Below, piece by piece: positions 1-12,400 of a stretch of 64,000 nt of DNA. The stretch lies in contig CAJNOL010000078.1 of NCBI GenBank assembly GCA_905250125.1, forward strand, positions 233,463-297,462. Reading direction: 5' to 3'. Each line of letters starts with the position of its first letter. Within the stretch, counting starts at the first letter, position 1. The notes beneath the pieces are model-generated. The model saw nothing but the letters and a program-made list of their open reading frames with translations, was not told the DNA's origin and did not search any database. Both the position numbers and the translations under genes were made by a program. The DNA is from Rotaria sordida. Taxonomy: Eukaryota; Rotifera; Eurotatoria; Philodinida; Philodinidae.

Positions 1-1545
1 AATTGTAAATTTGATTTTTCTAACCATGATATACCATATTCAAGTAAATCATATTTATTAGAAGTTAATAAATGATCAATTGATTTATCTAAAAAAAAAA
101 AACAAAAACAACAAGACAAAAAAAATTTTCAAGAAATATTTTTTAAAATATAAAAACCTGTCGTTATAAGAACAACAAGTAAATAACATGTTTCACGAAG
201 AAATTCTTCATCTTGTCCAACATATTGTTCACATAAATTAATTAATTTATAATAAAATAATGATGAACATAATTCTTCTTTTACACTATCTGAATAAGAA
301 AGAAAAAGAAGATCTTTTTTGTTTTTTTAGTTTAAATAAAATTAAAAAAAAAACTATACCTTCTTCACATGCTTCGAGTAAATAAGGTAAAATAACAGTA
401 CGATTATCATATATATTTGATTCAGTTATTTGATTTCCAATTGCAGATAATAAATGACTCGAAACAAGATGTTCACATTCTAAATTTAGAAAATATGGAA
501 TTTTATAAAGGAAAATTCTATTGTTTAATCTTATATTTTGGTGTGAAGAATGTACTTGAAAATATTTTAGAATAATTAATTCTTTTCATATCAAATTTTT
601 GTTTAGGAAATGATGTAGAGATTACTCTTTTATATAATGAGTGTATATAAAAAAAATATATTCATACTTGTATCATGATCGTTCATATTAGAACAAATTG
701 AAAATAGAAATAATATGATTTTTGATTCCGATAAAAAAGGTATATAAAGAAGAAATATTTGAAATAAATTTTCTTTTAATATTGATTCTGCAACTGTTTC
801 TAAATTAAAAAAAAAACCAAGGAAATACATATCAAATTTATTTTTTATTAATTATTTTTTTTTTACCATTTGAATTAATAATATTATGTAATGCACCTAA
901 TGTCATCATTCGTAATTGTTCACTTTCATTTTCATTTGTTTCACATGCATATCGACATACATCAAATAAAGTATTTATACCAATTATATTAAATACTAAA
1001 TCACAACCATCAGCTAAAAGAAAAATTAACTGAATATATTTTGACAAGAAAAAAAAAAAAAAAAATTTTGAATAAAAATCTTCAAACCATTTTCATAACA
1101 CATGTTTCCTATTGCACGACATGATTCAATTTTTTCTTGAATAGTACCAGATTGTAAAGGATCTTTTAAACAAGATATAAAATCTAATTTTACACATTCA
1201 TGTCGTTGAGATTCTAAAAAAACAATAGATGAAAAAAAAAAATTAAATAAATCAATATTTTTTTTTCTCTCACCATCTTTACAAATTTCAGCTAAAAGTC
1301 GAATTACTTTATGTCGATAATCAATTTTTTGATTAATTAAATCTTTTAATATATTTTTATCGATTTCTGATCTCAATTGAACAATTGATGTTTGTGTTTC
1401 GTTAGCTAAATGTTACAATGGAGAAAAAAATCTTTTAAATTAAAATCAAAATTAAATTTAGTTTTTCTTCACCATTTTGTGATATTTGATTTTGGCTATC
1501 GATTAATTTTTTAAGAAATGTATCAATATCATTATTTGTATACAT
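1..1545 (-). CDS. RAP1GDS1: RAP1GDS1 (SmgGDS)-like armadillo-repeat protein, 5' part only
   Basis: Multi-exon gene read on the minus strand from ATG at 1543-1545; it runs off the left edge of the window. I could join eight exons in frame with GT-AG introns (first exons 1473-1545, 1274-1405, 1088-1213). The translation is helical and leucine-rich. The segment RAIGNMCYEN, followed by a second helix pair ending LGALHNIINSN, matches the second and third armadillo repeats of SmgGDS (vertebrate RALGNICYD). In that family the protein is a chaperone and exchange factor for small GTPases such as Rap1 and RhoA in the cytosol. An acceptor-like TTTCTTTTAG lies about 16 nt upstream of the ATG. Later exons diverge more from vertebrate SmgGDS, so another armadillo protein is possible. 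The C-terminal half is outside the window. Confidence 0.6.
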
Positions 1546-3187
1546 ATTTACGATAAGTAAAACTAAAAGAAAGAAAATTCTTGCAAAAAATTACTGTCAT
1601 CTAACAATAAATTTAATCATTGGTTGAATATTTTTCTTCAATCACAATAAAACGCCACTTGTTCTTCTCGTTCGCGTCTTGCTTTCGTTTGCATAGCATT
1701 GTTTCTAACACTTTTATATAAAGACTGAATGTTTTTTTAGTGTTGATAATTATTTAACTGATTATTCTGATGTTAAACAAATGGAAAATAATGGATATAA
1801 TCAAGTAATATTTCATTTTTTAGTTTTAAGTTATTTCAGTTGAAATAACTTAAAACTAGTGAAATTACAATTGTATTTTTAGTTTTTTCTTGAGAAGTTG
1901 TAATTTCAAAATATAAGAAGGTGATGGAACAATGTTTACCAACAACATATTTTTAATTTTTCTTAATAAATTTCGTTTTTTTACGGTTTTTTGTGATACT
2001 TATAATTTGTTAAGGAAATGTTGTAGAAAATATGGCGATTTCTTATCTTGTTCAGTTAAAATGGCTTCGAGAAAATCTTCTGAGATCTGCAAACTATGGT
2101 GTCCGATTTTTTGAGAAATCTTAGTATAGAATGCATTACATACAAAACTTCATTGCTTATTAAAATCACTATCTAGATTTGAGCTAATTGCTTAATATTA
2201 TTATAGGAAAAAAAATTTCGTTGTTGTTAAACTTTTTCTCATCACCTTATTTACAACATTCGTCTTTAATCATGAATTATAGTAATAGCTCAAAATATCT
2301 ATAAGAATATCGAAAATATTTCTCGGATGTATTTAGGAAATCTTTTTCACATATATTTCTAAACAAAATGATATGCTTTCGTGGATTATATAACACTGAT
2401 GCATTTGAATTGCATTCGATTTTGCAAGAGATTTTATTATTAAGTATAATACTTTAAAATTCAGTACAATTTAGTAACAAAACATCTTGAAGACGTTTGA
2501 TTTTTATCAGAAAGTTTTGAATGATGTTTCAATTAAATTGAAGAGATAAATTTTGAGAACTATGAAATATTCTTTAGATCTTGTTTTTAGATTTTTTTTC
2601 GTATCATATATTACAAAGCTAGTGTATACAATTAAAACTTTCAATTTTTTTTTTTATTAAAGCCGAATACGTAAAAAAAATTTTGTCATTGAACTAGATC
2701 AAAGATGAAATCTTCAATTTTGTGTTTTTTTTTTAATTTTCAAGAAACCTTTCTTATAGTTGAAAATGTAACATTCAAAAGCAAAATACTTTGTTAGAAA
2801 AAATTATTCAATGATTATCATATAAAAATGAATTTTTATTCAATTTGATTATTATTATTGGAAACTTTGTCAGTACAATATTTTGTTGAATATATATGAA
2901 TTATTTGATTAGATGACTTTTTAACTATGAAGTATGTGAATTTATTTTTGTTAACAAAAAATATCTATTCTTTTCAAATAGAAATAATTATTCGTTCAAT
3001 GGTTCAATTATATCTATCATCTATCTTGACTTATCATTTTATATGATGTCAAATGAAAAAAAAAAGAAACATTATAGATTGAATCTTTTATTTCAAAAAT
3101 TTTATTTTATATCTATAAATAAAAATAAAAATTTTTTAATGAAAGTTTTATTAATATAAAAATAATAAATTCGTTTTTTTTTTCTAG
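1546..3187. other. Intergenic between divergent RAP1GDS1-like and SREK1 genes
   Basis: This 1.6 kb lies between two divergently transcribed genes and must hold both promoters. It is AT-rich with frequent stops in all frames; a 60-codon ORF at 1932-2114 resembles no known family. The only structure I see is the pair of inverted repeats at 1821-1907, listed separately. Confidence 0.6.
1821..1907. repeat. Two adjacent inverted repeats (hairpins)
   Basis: The 18-base arm at 1821-1838 is the exact reverse complement of 1841-1858 with a 2-base loop. Immediately after it, GAAATTACAA (1861-1870) pairs exactly with TTGTAATTTC (1898-1907). They sit about 300 bp upstream of the RAP1GDS1-like start. They may be a cruciform or the remains of a small foldback element. 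Confidence 0.75.
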
Positions 3188-5842
3188 ATGTCCACCATTG
3201 TTTCTCATAGTAAAGTTGTTCAAGTTTGTAATGTATCAACAACATGTCAAAGAGATCAATTAAAGGCATTGTTTGCTTTTTTTGGACGAATCGATGATGT
3301 TCAATTGTATCCAGATAGGTGAGTAATTCGAATAAATTTATATTTAATAAAGATTGAGAAAAGATAAACATAGGATATTTTATTAATATAGAGTTCTCGA
3401 CTTTTATTCGACAATCAAAATTATATAATGATAGATTTCTTGTATGAAATGAATAATCTTCATGTAGAAGAGTTGTATTTGTAGACTAACGAGAGAATTT
3501 CTTCAGATATCTACCTCCAATTTCAATGATTTTTTTTTGCCTAGAGATACTATACAGTGTTCTAATAAAAATCCTAAAAGAATTTGACTAAGCTATCGAA
3601 TTTTGATCTGAAACTTAGTGCATATAGAGAGCTCAACTAGACTAGTTTGTATAAAAAAAATGCATGTTATATACATTATTCATGGGAAAGAGTCTAGACT
3701 TCGAAAGTCTCATATCTTGAAGAGACTTTGTTCAAAAGTTATGAATTTTCTTCTAGAAGCTAGTCTTGTTGAGTTCTTAGTATTCGCAATGCTTTCAGAT
3801 GAAAATTCGAATATACGAGTTTTTCGAGAAAATTGACATATTAAAAATTCAATAGCCTAATCAAATCTCAATAGGTAAAAAAAAAACCATTGTAATCGTA
3901 GTGGGACGTTTGAGCAGGTTTCCTCATAGGAAAATCAAATAACAAGAAATTAGATATTTTACACAGATATGTTGGAAGACAATTTTCACAAGAGCATGAG
4001 TAAAAGCTTGGTTTTTTAGATCTCTAAGTCAGAATAATTTTATTATAAAATAAAAATCTTATATAATTTGTTGATCTGAAATATATCACAGAAACACAAT
4101 CATTTCTTTCTCTATTTATCAAAAAATCCTCAATTTATGAATAATTCTTAATCAAATATTTCGAAATAAGATACTAATCTGAAAAAAAAAATCATAAACA
4201 TACTTTACAAATTTCTGATTACTATTTCCAATAGTTAATCTCAACATGTTTATTCACTACAAAACTATTCTATAATTTTAAATACCTTCGACAAAAAATA
4301 ACTTTTCACTTTTCATAGTGATACATTAACATCAACAATTAATGCAAAAGTTGGCTATATCAAATATGAACGTATTGATAGTGTTCATGCTGCATTAAAT
4401 ATGACAAATACAATATTTATTGATAAACCATTAATAGTTACACAAGTTTTTGAAAATAGTTTACCAGATGAAACCGATGCAATGATTTATTGTGCACCAC
4501 TTAATCCAAATATAACATTACTTACTGGTGGTCCAACATGGCCAAGTACAGTTATTAATCGACTTGTTGGTCAACCATTGAATCCTTCATATATTGAAAC
4601 AGTTGATCCTGAATTAACTGATAGAAATTTACCACCATATCCACCATTACCAGGAACATTAGATGTTACAAAAGTTGAAGAAATTCGACGTACAGTTTAT
4701 TTATCAAATTTAGATAAAAATGTAAGTTGATTTCATTTGTTATATGGATTTTTTTTCTTCTTCTTTTCTATTAATTATTTTAATTAGATTGGTTTGGATA
4801 TTTTACATGAATTTTTATCACAAATTGGTGAAATACGATTTATTCGAGCGGCTTATATTGATGAAAATGTTGAAATACGAGGTGCTTATGTTGAATTTAG
4901 TGAACAACCATCAATACCAAAAGTTTTATCAATAAATGGTTTTCAATTTTTTGGACGACCATTATTGTATGTTAAATTTTAAAACATAACAAAAAAAAGA
5001 AATATAATTTAAATTTGTAGAGTTAATCATGCAACTTCTTGTATTATTAAGCCAGCAACTGTCCGTGGAATGAGAAGTGGTAAGACAAAAAAAAAAATAT
5101 TTTTTTTTTTTTTTTTGAAAAAAAAAGAACTTTTGATTTTTAGATGAAGAAGATATGCCATTTAGTCGATCACGTTCTCGAAGGTTTGTTTTGTTTTTTT
5201 GTTTTGATTGTGTACCTTATTGTCGAAAAGAAAGATCATCGAATTTCTTTCGATAATCTTCATTTCGGTAACCATTTTTTTTTTCTTTTGCTTTTTGAAT
5301 ATACATCGTATAGAGAAAGATATTGTAGGTATTATCTCAAAATATCGTCGAAATATAGATTACCGAACTTCAATGAAATGCTTACTGATTGCTTCTTTTT
5401 TTTTTAATTATTTGAGAAGAATCTTATTGTTTATTTTTAGTGCATCAGCTCATAAAGATTCTCCAGCTGCTGAGGAAAGTGACAATCATCGTGAAAATGG
5501 TCGTCATTCATCACGTTCACGACATCGTTCATCATCAAGATCGAAATCACGTAAAAAATCTTCAAAATCAACCCGATCACCTAAACGTCGTTCAAGGTCA
5601 TTTTTTTTTTATTTCTTATAATAAATATATCAATATTTTCGATTTTTCTATGTATAAATAGATCAAAAAAACGTAGTCGATCAAGATCATCACGTGATCG
5701 AAAACGTCGTTCACGTTCTCGTGATCATCATCGTAGAAAAAAAGATTCACGTAAACGTTCACGATCACGTTCACGTTCGCATTCAAAAGGACGTCATCGC
5801 CGTAGTGAAAGTAGTCGAAAAGAAAAAAAATCTCGACATTGA
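3188..5842 (+). CDS. SREK1: SREK1-like splicing regulatory protein (two RRMs, RS tail)
   Basis: Spliced gene with first exons 3188-3318, 4319-4721 and 4788-4966, then several short exons to TGA at 5840-5842. An N-terminal RRM (VVQVCNVSTT to about residue 80) is followed by a Pro-rich linker. The second RRM is preceded by VTKVEEIRRTVYLSNLD, nearly identical to the SREK1/SFRS12 signature DEIRRTVYVGNLN, and continues through GRPLLVNHA. The C-terminus is a long Arg-Ser domain (SRSRSRSHSKGRHRR). By family, this is a nuclear SR-related protein that modulates splice-site choice by binding other SR proteins. The ATG follows TTTCTAG with no gap, so the 5' end is made either by a 5' UTR intron or by trans-splicing. 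Intron 1 (3319-4318) is unusually long and carries a foldback repeat. Confidence 0.85.
3486..3929. repeat. Foldback element family A, copy 1 (SREK1 intron 1)
   Basis: The left end starts CTAACGAGAGAATTTCTTCA and the right end closes with an inverted, decayed version ending CCTCATAG. The left arm matches the copy at 10803-11346 over the TAAGCTATCG region and beyond. The inner part, around TCTCATATCTTGAAGAGAC, is also shared. There is no coding capacity, so this is a non-autonomous element. Confidence 0.65.
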
Positions 5843-7302
5843 TAACAATTTATATACTAATTCATAACTGTTTAATCTTTTTGTTTGCTTCTTCTTCTTC
5901 TTTGATGTTATATGTATTTGTGTGTAATTCTCATACACTTAAAAAAAAAAACGTATTAAGAAAAAAAAAACGCTAGACAAAATTAAAACTCTTGTTTGAT
6001 TTTGTAATCGATTCTGTTTTGTTGTTATTAATTCAAAATGAAAAGAGGAAAATGATATTGGTTTTGGAAAAACTATGGAAACGATTTACATTGAAATAAT
6101 TAATTTGGGATAATTGAAATCCAAGAGTTTGATATTTTTATGTCGACGAGTACGGTTCTTAAACTGTTTCTCTAATTCATTTATATCAGAATTTCAACTC
6201 GAAAATAAGAATTTAATATTTATTGGTCCAAGTAGTGAATTTTAGGATTCTTGAGAATAATCAATCGTTCCTTTCGAAAACTATTCTCTCGCTTAACGAG
6301 ATCTTGAATCTGGTATTTTTCAATATTTCGTATGACTAGCAAATCGTTCTCATCGAAGGATTTTGAAGGCTAAGACTAATAGATAAAAAATAACCCAATG
6401 GATCCTTCTAATAAAATAGAAACATCATCGAATTATACAATTATGGCAAAAGAGTTAATTGTATGTATTTTTCCACTCATTAATGGTGATTTGTACGCTT
6501 CCTGTTTGTATGATTATGAAATAGTGCCCGAGCCAGAGAATGGCTGAAGAGGGCTCACAAGGGAACTTCTTCAGTTGTTAAATCGCTAAGCGATGATCAT
6601 TTGATGAGCGCTAGAGAGTAATAGAAGAGTCTAGAACGATTAAAGAATAGATATGTTATTAGTTTTTCACGCAATGCCTACTTTTTTTCAATCAAATTAC
6701 GTTAAAACAATGGTGAAAAATTCAAAAATATGATGATGTCTAAATGAAATTCAAATTGTCTTGCTTAATAAGGGGCAACTTCTAAAAAATTAAAAGTATC
6801 TGATTTTGTAGCCCTTCCTTCAAGTTTTCAAAATCAATCAAAAACCCATGTTATTGTCTTCCTTCCTCAAAATATTAAGAAAACCATGAGCAGAAGTGAA
6901 CAGCAATGGTAATATAACTATATGTTTTTTTTAATGTTCATTTAGAGCAATATTTACGTCATTATTCAGTAATACCTCAACCATTCGGACTGAAACTTCT
7001 ATCAGAGAAAGACTATAGGATGAATAATCGATTGACATAGTTTTCAGTTGGAAATGTCTTAGTATGAGAAATTTTACATGAGTCTCCGTTCTATGAATGA
7101 ATCATGTATTTATGATACAAACGTGAATATTACTAATTTGAGCAAAATATGCTTTAGATCCTTGAGAAATCGCTTTATTTTGTAACTAAACAGTTCCTCA
7201 TGAAATTCTGCATTAGGTAAACTATAAATGGCTGGAAGTCTAAGACAACTCTTATGCGCCTCTCCGTTTCTTTTACATATGAGAAAATTTCGAATATTCA
7301 AT

Positions 7303-7425
7303 ATCTTAGGATAGGAGATACTAGAAAATTTATAACTTGCATAATCAACAAATTCCATAAAGAACTTTATCTGTGCAAAGTTTGAAGTCAAAAGTTGATT
7401 TTTCATGTGACCTGAGGGAATCAAA
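7303..7425. repeat. Diverged fragment of foldback family B
   Basis: Shares ATCTTAGGATAGG, then further on CTGTGCAAAGTTTGAAG and CCTGAGGG, in the same order and similar spacing as the arms of the element in the ABCB9-like intron at 34230-34830. Only one arm is recognisable here. Confidence 0.5.
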
Positions 7426-7725
7426 GCTTTTTTTTTTGAAAAACCTAGTAAAATTTCGATATCTCAAAAACAATGGCTTGGGAAACCAAAGCATTTTATA
7501 TTTTTCTCTTACTCATTAGTACTCATCAAATGAGCATCGCCTCAATTGAAAAGCGACTTGACACCCTACCTGCTTTTCAGCTTCAAACCAGGACTGAACT
7601 CCTCTTCCAAATTGTTTTTTGCTTCACTACTATTATCAAAATTTTCTTGCTTGTCTTGCCGCTTATTATTATTATTATTAATGGTAAAGTGTAAAGATCG
7701 AATACCTTTTTAGATATGCAATGAT

Positions 7726-8365
7726 TTGCCTTTCTCGTACAGTTGCTTTGGCTGCTTATCCAAATTTGAAATGGTTATCGAGTCTTCTAAAACAACCGTG
7801 GCGTTCTTTTTTTGGTGCATTACCTACTTCACCATTATTCAGAACTTGATGTTAGTTGTACAGACAATAATAATGTTAAAGTTGAATATCTTCATTGTCT
7901 TAGTGTACATGTAAAAGAACGTCAATGGATATTATTTGTTATATTTTTTTCTTTAATATTTCTAGATTAAAACAAAGCAAGGCGAATGTTATTTTTTACA
8001 GCAACTGATTTAGCAAGTATACACAGACAACAAGGTTTGAATTTCTTTTTGTTTTCTTGCAAAAAAAATTGTATTGGTTAAGTTGATGTTGATATGAGTG
8101 TAATAGATACAGTAGGTGTTCGATTAGATCTTGTCGGTAAACGTATACAAGCATCTGACGATGCTGAACATTTTCATTGACAGACAATACGAAAAGATAG
8201 AATTATTTGAGTAAAAGGTAAATATATCCATATTGAATATTCATTTAAAATATTATTCGTTTATGTACATTAGGTCTTATTTCCGATGAATCTACTACTT
8301 TAACAATTAATATAAAAATTCATCAAAGGGCACTATTGAACTTCATACACGTGATTAGTTTTAAA
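7726..8365 (+). pseudogene. Decayed protein-coding gene of unknown family
   Basis: Protein-like stretches run in one order on the plus strand but are broken by frameshifts and stops. They are AAYPNLKWLSSLLKQPWRSF (about 7743-7802), VKVEYLHCLSVHVKERQWIL (about 7870-7935), DTVGVRLDLVGKRIQASDDA (about 8105-8165), then after a stop QTIRKDRII, and finally GLISDESTTLT with SKGTIELHTRD near 8270-8365. Splice-like AG/GT dinucleotides separate some pieces. I do not recognise the family. The composition looks like real protein rather than random AT-rich translation, so I call it a pseudogene rather than an intact gene. Confidence 0.4.
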
Positions 8366-8749
8366 TATTAAAACTTGATCAACATGTTAATCATTAAAAC
8401 ATTTCATTTGTTCTTTTGTTTACGTTTTTATTTAATCTCATTTTAGTTTTTGATAAGTAGTTTTAATTTGGATGATGAAGAAATGATCTTTTTCTAGATA
8501 ATAAATAATTAGTAAATCATATTAGATATTTTCAATGAAGATTATTCAGATTTGAATAGATGAATTGCTGATACACAAATGAAAATTATGTTTCTTTTTT
8601 TTTTCTAGAACTAACTCATTTGGGTATGTAAGCACAAATAAATCTTTAAGAAATTTCAATGTATCTTGATGTTATTCAATATTTGAATAGTCATGTAATC
8701 TTTATGTTTTGAACAACAATGATGAATAAAGATTAAAGCAGTGTTCTAT

Positions 8750-8820
8750 CTAGATTTCATCTTCCGGAGAGTCATCGTCTTCCTCTCGACTCTCACGTTC
8801 AAAAGATGCGCTATTGAATG
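8750..8820 (-). pseudogene. Possible stranded C-terminal exon (acidic tail), minus strand
   Basis: Read on the minus strand, the segment encodes SFERESREEDDDSPEDEI followed by TAG at 8750-8752. It is markedly GC-richer than its surroundings, as coding exons in this window are. A weak acceptor-like AAGTAG precedes it. I find no upstream exon on the minus strand before the assembly gap at 9146, so it is either a relic or the end of a gene interrupted by the gap. Family unknown. Confidence 0.3.
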
Positions 8821-9145
8821 TTCTACTTGAATCACAAAACGAATCTTTATTGCTATTTTCGAAATTTTAATAGATTGTTAACACTGAACATGTATATTAT
8901 CGTGTTATCTCCTATAAGGAAAAGAAGGAGAAAGTCGAAAATTGTTGAATTTTGTCCACTCATTTTGACTATAATATTTAGAACTAATCAGAGATCTAGT
9001 ATGGTCTTTAAATTATGCTTATCTCAAATACAAGTGATAACTAAAGTCTAAGTCAATTGATCTGGATGTTTCGATGTGAAATAAAAGATGTTTTTTTGTT
9101 ATGTTGCTCTCAAATATATTGTCTGAAAAAAGCATTGAGCTTGAT

Positions 9146-9155
9146 NNNNNNNNNN
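9146..9155. other. Assembly gap (10 N)
   Basis: Ten consecutive N. Real missing length cannot be judged from a 10-N placeholder. Confidence 0.99.
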
Positions 9156-9473
9156 GTTTTTATAATGTGTGCTTTGGTCAATGTCGATATCTTTATTAAA
9201 AAGGTTTTTCTTTTGTTTTTTCTTTGAATGAGTGTCGATGACAATAGCCATTTTATGGGAACAAAAAGAATGAATGATCATTGTCATTCATTTAAATATG
9301 TCAATACGTTGAACTAATAAACGATTTTGTTACGGTTGATTAGTGATGCATTACTTTCATCTTTTTTTTTTGTCTTTCATATGATTAAAAAAAAATTAAC
9401 GATTGTTGCTTCTGAATAAAACGATTCTACATGTTTTTTTTCTTCTTCTATTTAAATACAAACAAATAATATC

Positions 9474-12400
9474 ATGACAAAATTCAGGTAAGAAATAAAA
9501 TATTTCTTGTATTCATAAAAAATAAATTTATTTTAATCTAGAATAGAAACAATTTATAAAAATCCAAAATGGACTGGTCAAACAGTGACTAAGTATATAA
9601 AGAAAAAAAAAAAAAAAAACGTTTATATTATATAACTTTTTTAATTTTTCTACTATGAAGACTTGAACATCTTCAAAGTATCATTGATTTACGTCGACGT
9701 AAAAGTCATGAACAATCAAATTTAAAAAATGGAAGAAAATTTGATAATCAAAATGATTCACGTATTATTATTAATGTTAGTGGTTTACGTTTTGAAACAT
9801 ATAAATCAACACTTGAACGTTATCCAGATACATTACTTGGAAATATTCAACGTCGATCATGTTATTATGATAAAAAACATGATGAATATTTTTTTGATCG
9901 ACATCGATTATGTTTTGAAGCAATACTTTATTTTTATCAATCATCTGGACGTCTTCGTCGACCTGAAAATGTTTCACTTGATACATTTCTAGAAGAAATA
10001 ACATATTTTGATTTAGGTTTAGATGCACTTAGACAAGTACGAAAAGATGAAGAATTAGAAGAAGCAAAAAAAGTTAAATTACCAGAAAATCGTTTTTGTC
10101 GTCAATTATGGGCAAATTTAGAATATCCACAATATTCAATGACAGCAAAAATTATTAATATTTTTTCGATTATTTTTATATTACTATCTGCAATTGAACT
10201 TGCTATACAAACATTACCAAATTATCGTGGAACTCATAATAATCGATGCGAATACGAAGGAGATGGTATTTAAATAATTAGAAGACTAAGTCATAGATAA
10301 GAGCATTTTCGAGTTGGTCTTATTGATTTAAGTATGAAATGAATTTATAAGATTGAATAGAATATTTGCGATTGCTTGATTGATCAATAATATAAAAAAC
10401 GATAGATTCGGTAGTCTGCCAGTTATTCTACTTATTTGTCAAATACAATTAATTCTATGATGAGAAACTTGAATCTATTCATATCAAAGATAATAATAGA
10501 AACTTTTGTTCGATGATAAATATAGATAACAGAATTCAATATAGAGCAATGTAAATAGTTTGAGCAATATTGCTGAAAACTTCTCATTTATCATAAGAAA
10601 GTAGATCTATTAGATTTTATATTTCGATTTTGTAAGGATTTCGGTGATAGCTTTATAATACGTTATATCTTTACGGTCATGGTCATAATCGATGTTAACG
10701 TCGAGACGATTTATCTTTCTAAAGAAAGATCGCATGGTTCTATTCGATAGCTCATCCCATAAATTAAGAATTAGAACTTAAATATCAGAAAAAAGTATGT
10801 TACTAACGAAGAAATCTCTTCAGCTGTCCGCTTCCAATTTTAATGATTTTTTTTTATCTATAGCTACTATATAGTGTTCTAATGAAAACCCTAAAAGAAT
10901 TTGACTAAGCTATCGGATTTTTAATAGGTCTATATCTGAATGCTTCAGATTTTCAAGTTTTCCTCAGAAACTTTATGCGTATGGACAACTTAACTAAACT
11001 AGCTTACATAAAAAAAATCTAGAAGATTTGAACACAGTTTCTTCAAGACATGCAGTTTTTAAAGAATACATGTCTCATATCTCGAAGAGACGCCATTCAA
11101 AACTTGTGAATTTTTTTCTAGAAGCTAGTTTTATTGAGTTTTCTATATGCGCAATGTTTCTGTTCAAAATTCGAAAATACGAGTTTCCCGAAAACCTGGC
11201 GACTCTAGAAAAAAATTCAATAGCTTAGTTAAATCTCAATAGAAACTCAAATACTTTTAGGATTTCTATTAGAATACTATATAGTATCACTAGACGAAAA
11301 ATCATTGACATCGGAAGTGGTACCTTTTTTGATTACTGATTATTAGTGACGGAGCCAGGGGGTAGGTTCAGTCCTAGAATTATGCGAGACAAACTTTTTT
11401 CGAGTCCCGATCCCGCATACGCTGTGGAACGGAACAAATAGGATTTTTCGGTATTCTGAATTGTTCCGCAAGACTCTACTCAAAGCACTCTGAGAGGTTT
11501 TGAAACCTATATTAAAATAATACTTGACAAGATTAGAGTGAGCTCAGCCCATGATGAGTCCATTTCTAAGCTGATCTTAGTTCTTATGTTCGCACACTTT
11601 ATAATAGTATTTACGTTTTGAATATCAATCATAACTGAAGATTTTTTTATGCAAGAAATTTTTATATTATGTATTTGAACTGACACTCGTTATCTTTTTT
11701 TTAGGCTTATTTATTGATAGTAACAGATCAACAACTCGCCATCTTTGTCCACCAAATTTTCAATCATCATTCTTTATAGTTCAATCAATTTGTATTGGTT
11801 TTTTTACCATAGAATTTCTTCTACGTTTAATATCTTGTCCATCTTTTTTTGATTTTATTAAATCAATTCCAAATTGGGTTGATTTTTTTGCAATCGGTAA
11901 ATTTTTTTTTTTTTTGTTGTTTTATAATTAATCAATTCTTTATATTCTTAATCTAGTTCCTTATTATATAACATTAATAATCAGTGTGTTTGGTACTCAT
12001 AATGAAATATCTTCAGAAACTTATTTTTTTTTAAGTATTTTACGTATATTTCGTTTTTTACGTGTATTTAAACTTTATCGTATATTTCAACATATTAAAT
12101 CATTACGTGTACTTGGTAGTACAATAAAAGAATCAATACCTGATTTTATAATATTATTATCATTTTTAACATTAAGTGGTTTTCTATTTGGAGCAGCAAT
12201 GTATTTTGCTGAAAATAATACTAATAAAGATTTTTTTGATTCAATACCTAAAGCAACTTATTATGGCATTATTACATTAACAGCAGTCGGGTAGAAATGA
12301 AAAACAAAAAAATTTTTATAGATTTTTATTTATTTTATTTTATTTTATTTTATTTTTTAAGATATGGTGATTTAGTTCCCATAACTGTACTTGGACGTAG

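Larger units (their letters stand above)
5843..9473. other. Gene-poor interval upstream of the Kv channel gene
   Basis: This 3.6 kb contains the SREK1 3' flank, an AT-rich stretch with no ORF I can support (5900-7060), a fragment of foldback family B (7303-7425), a broken gene (7726-8365), a possible stranded terminal exon on the minus strand (8750-8820) and the 10-N gap. The last about 200 bp before 9474 should hold the Kv promoter; I see no recognisable motif there. Confidence 0.55.

Noticed and set aside
1932..2114. 60-codon ORF (+) upstream of SREK1
   Set aside because: No family resemblance and no splice context; composition is typical of random AT-rich reading.
9777..10028. Minus-strand ORF over the Kv T1 exon
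   Set aside because: Antisense shadow of the strongly supported T1 domain on the plus strand.
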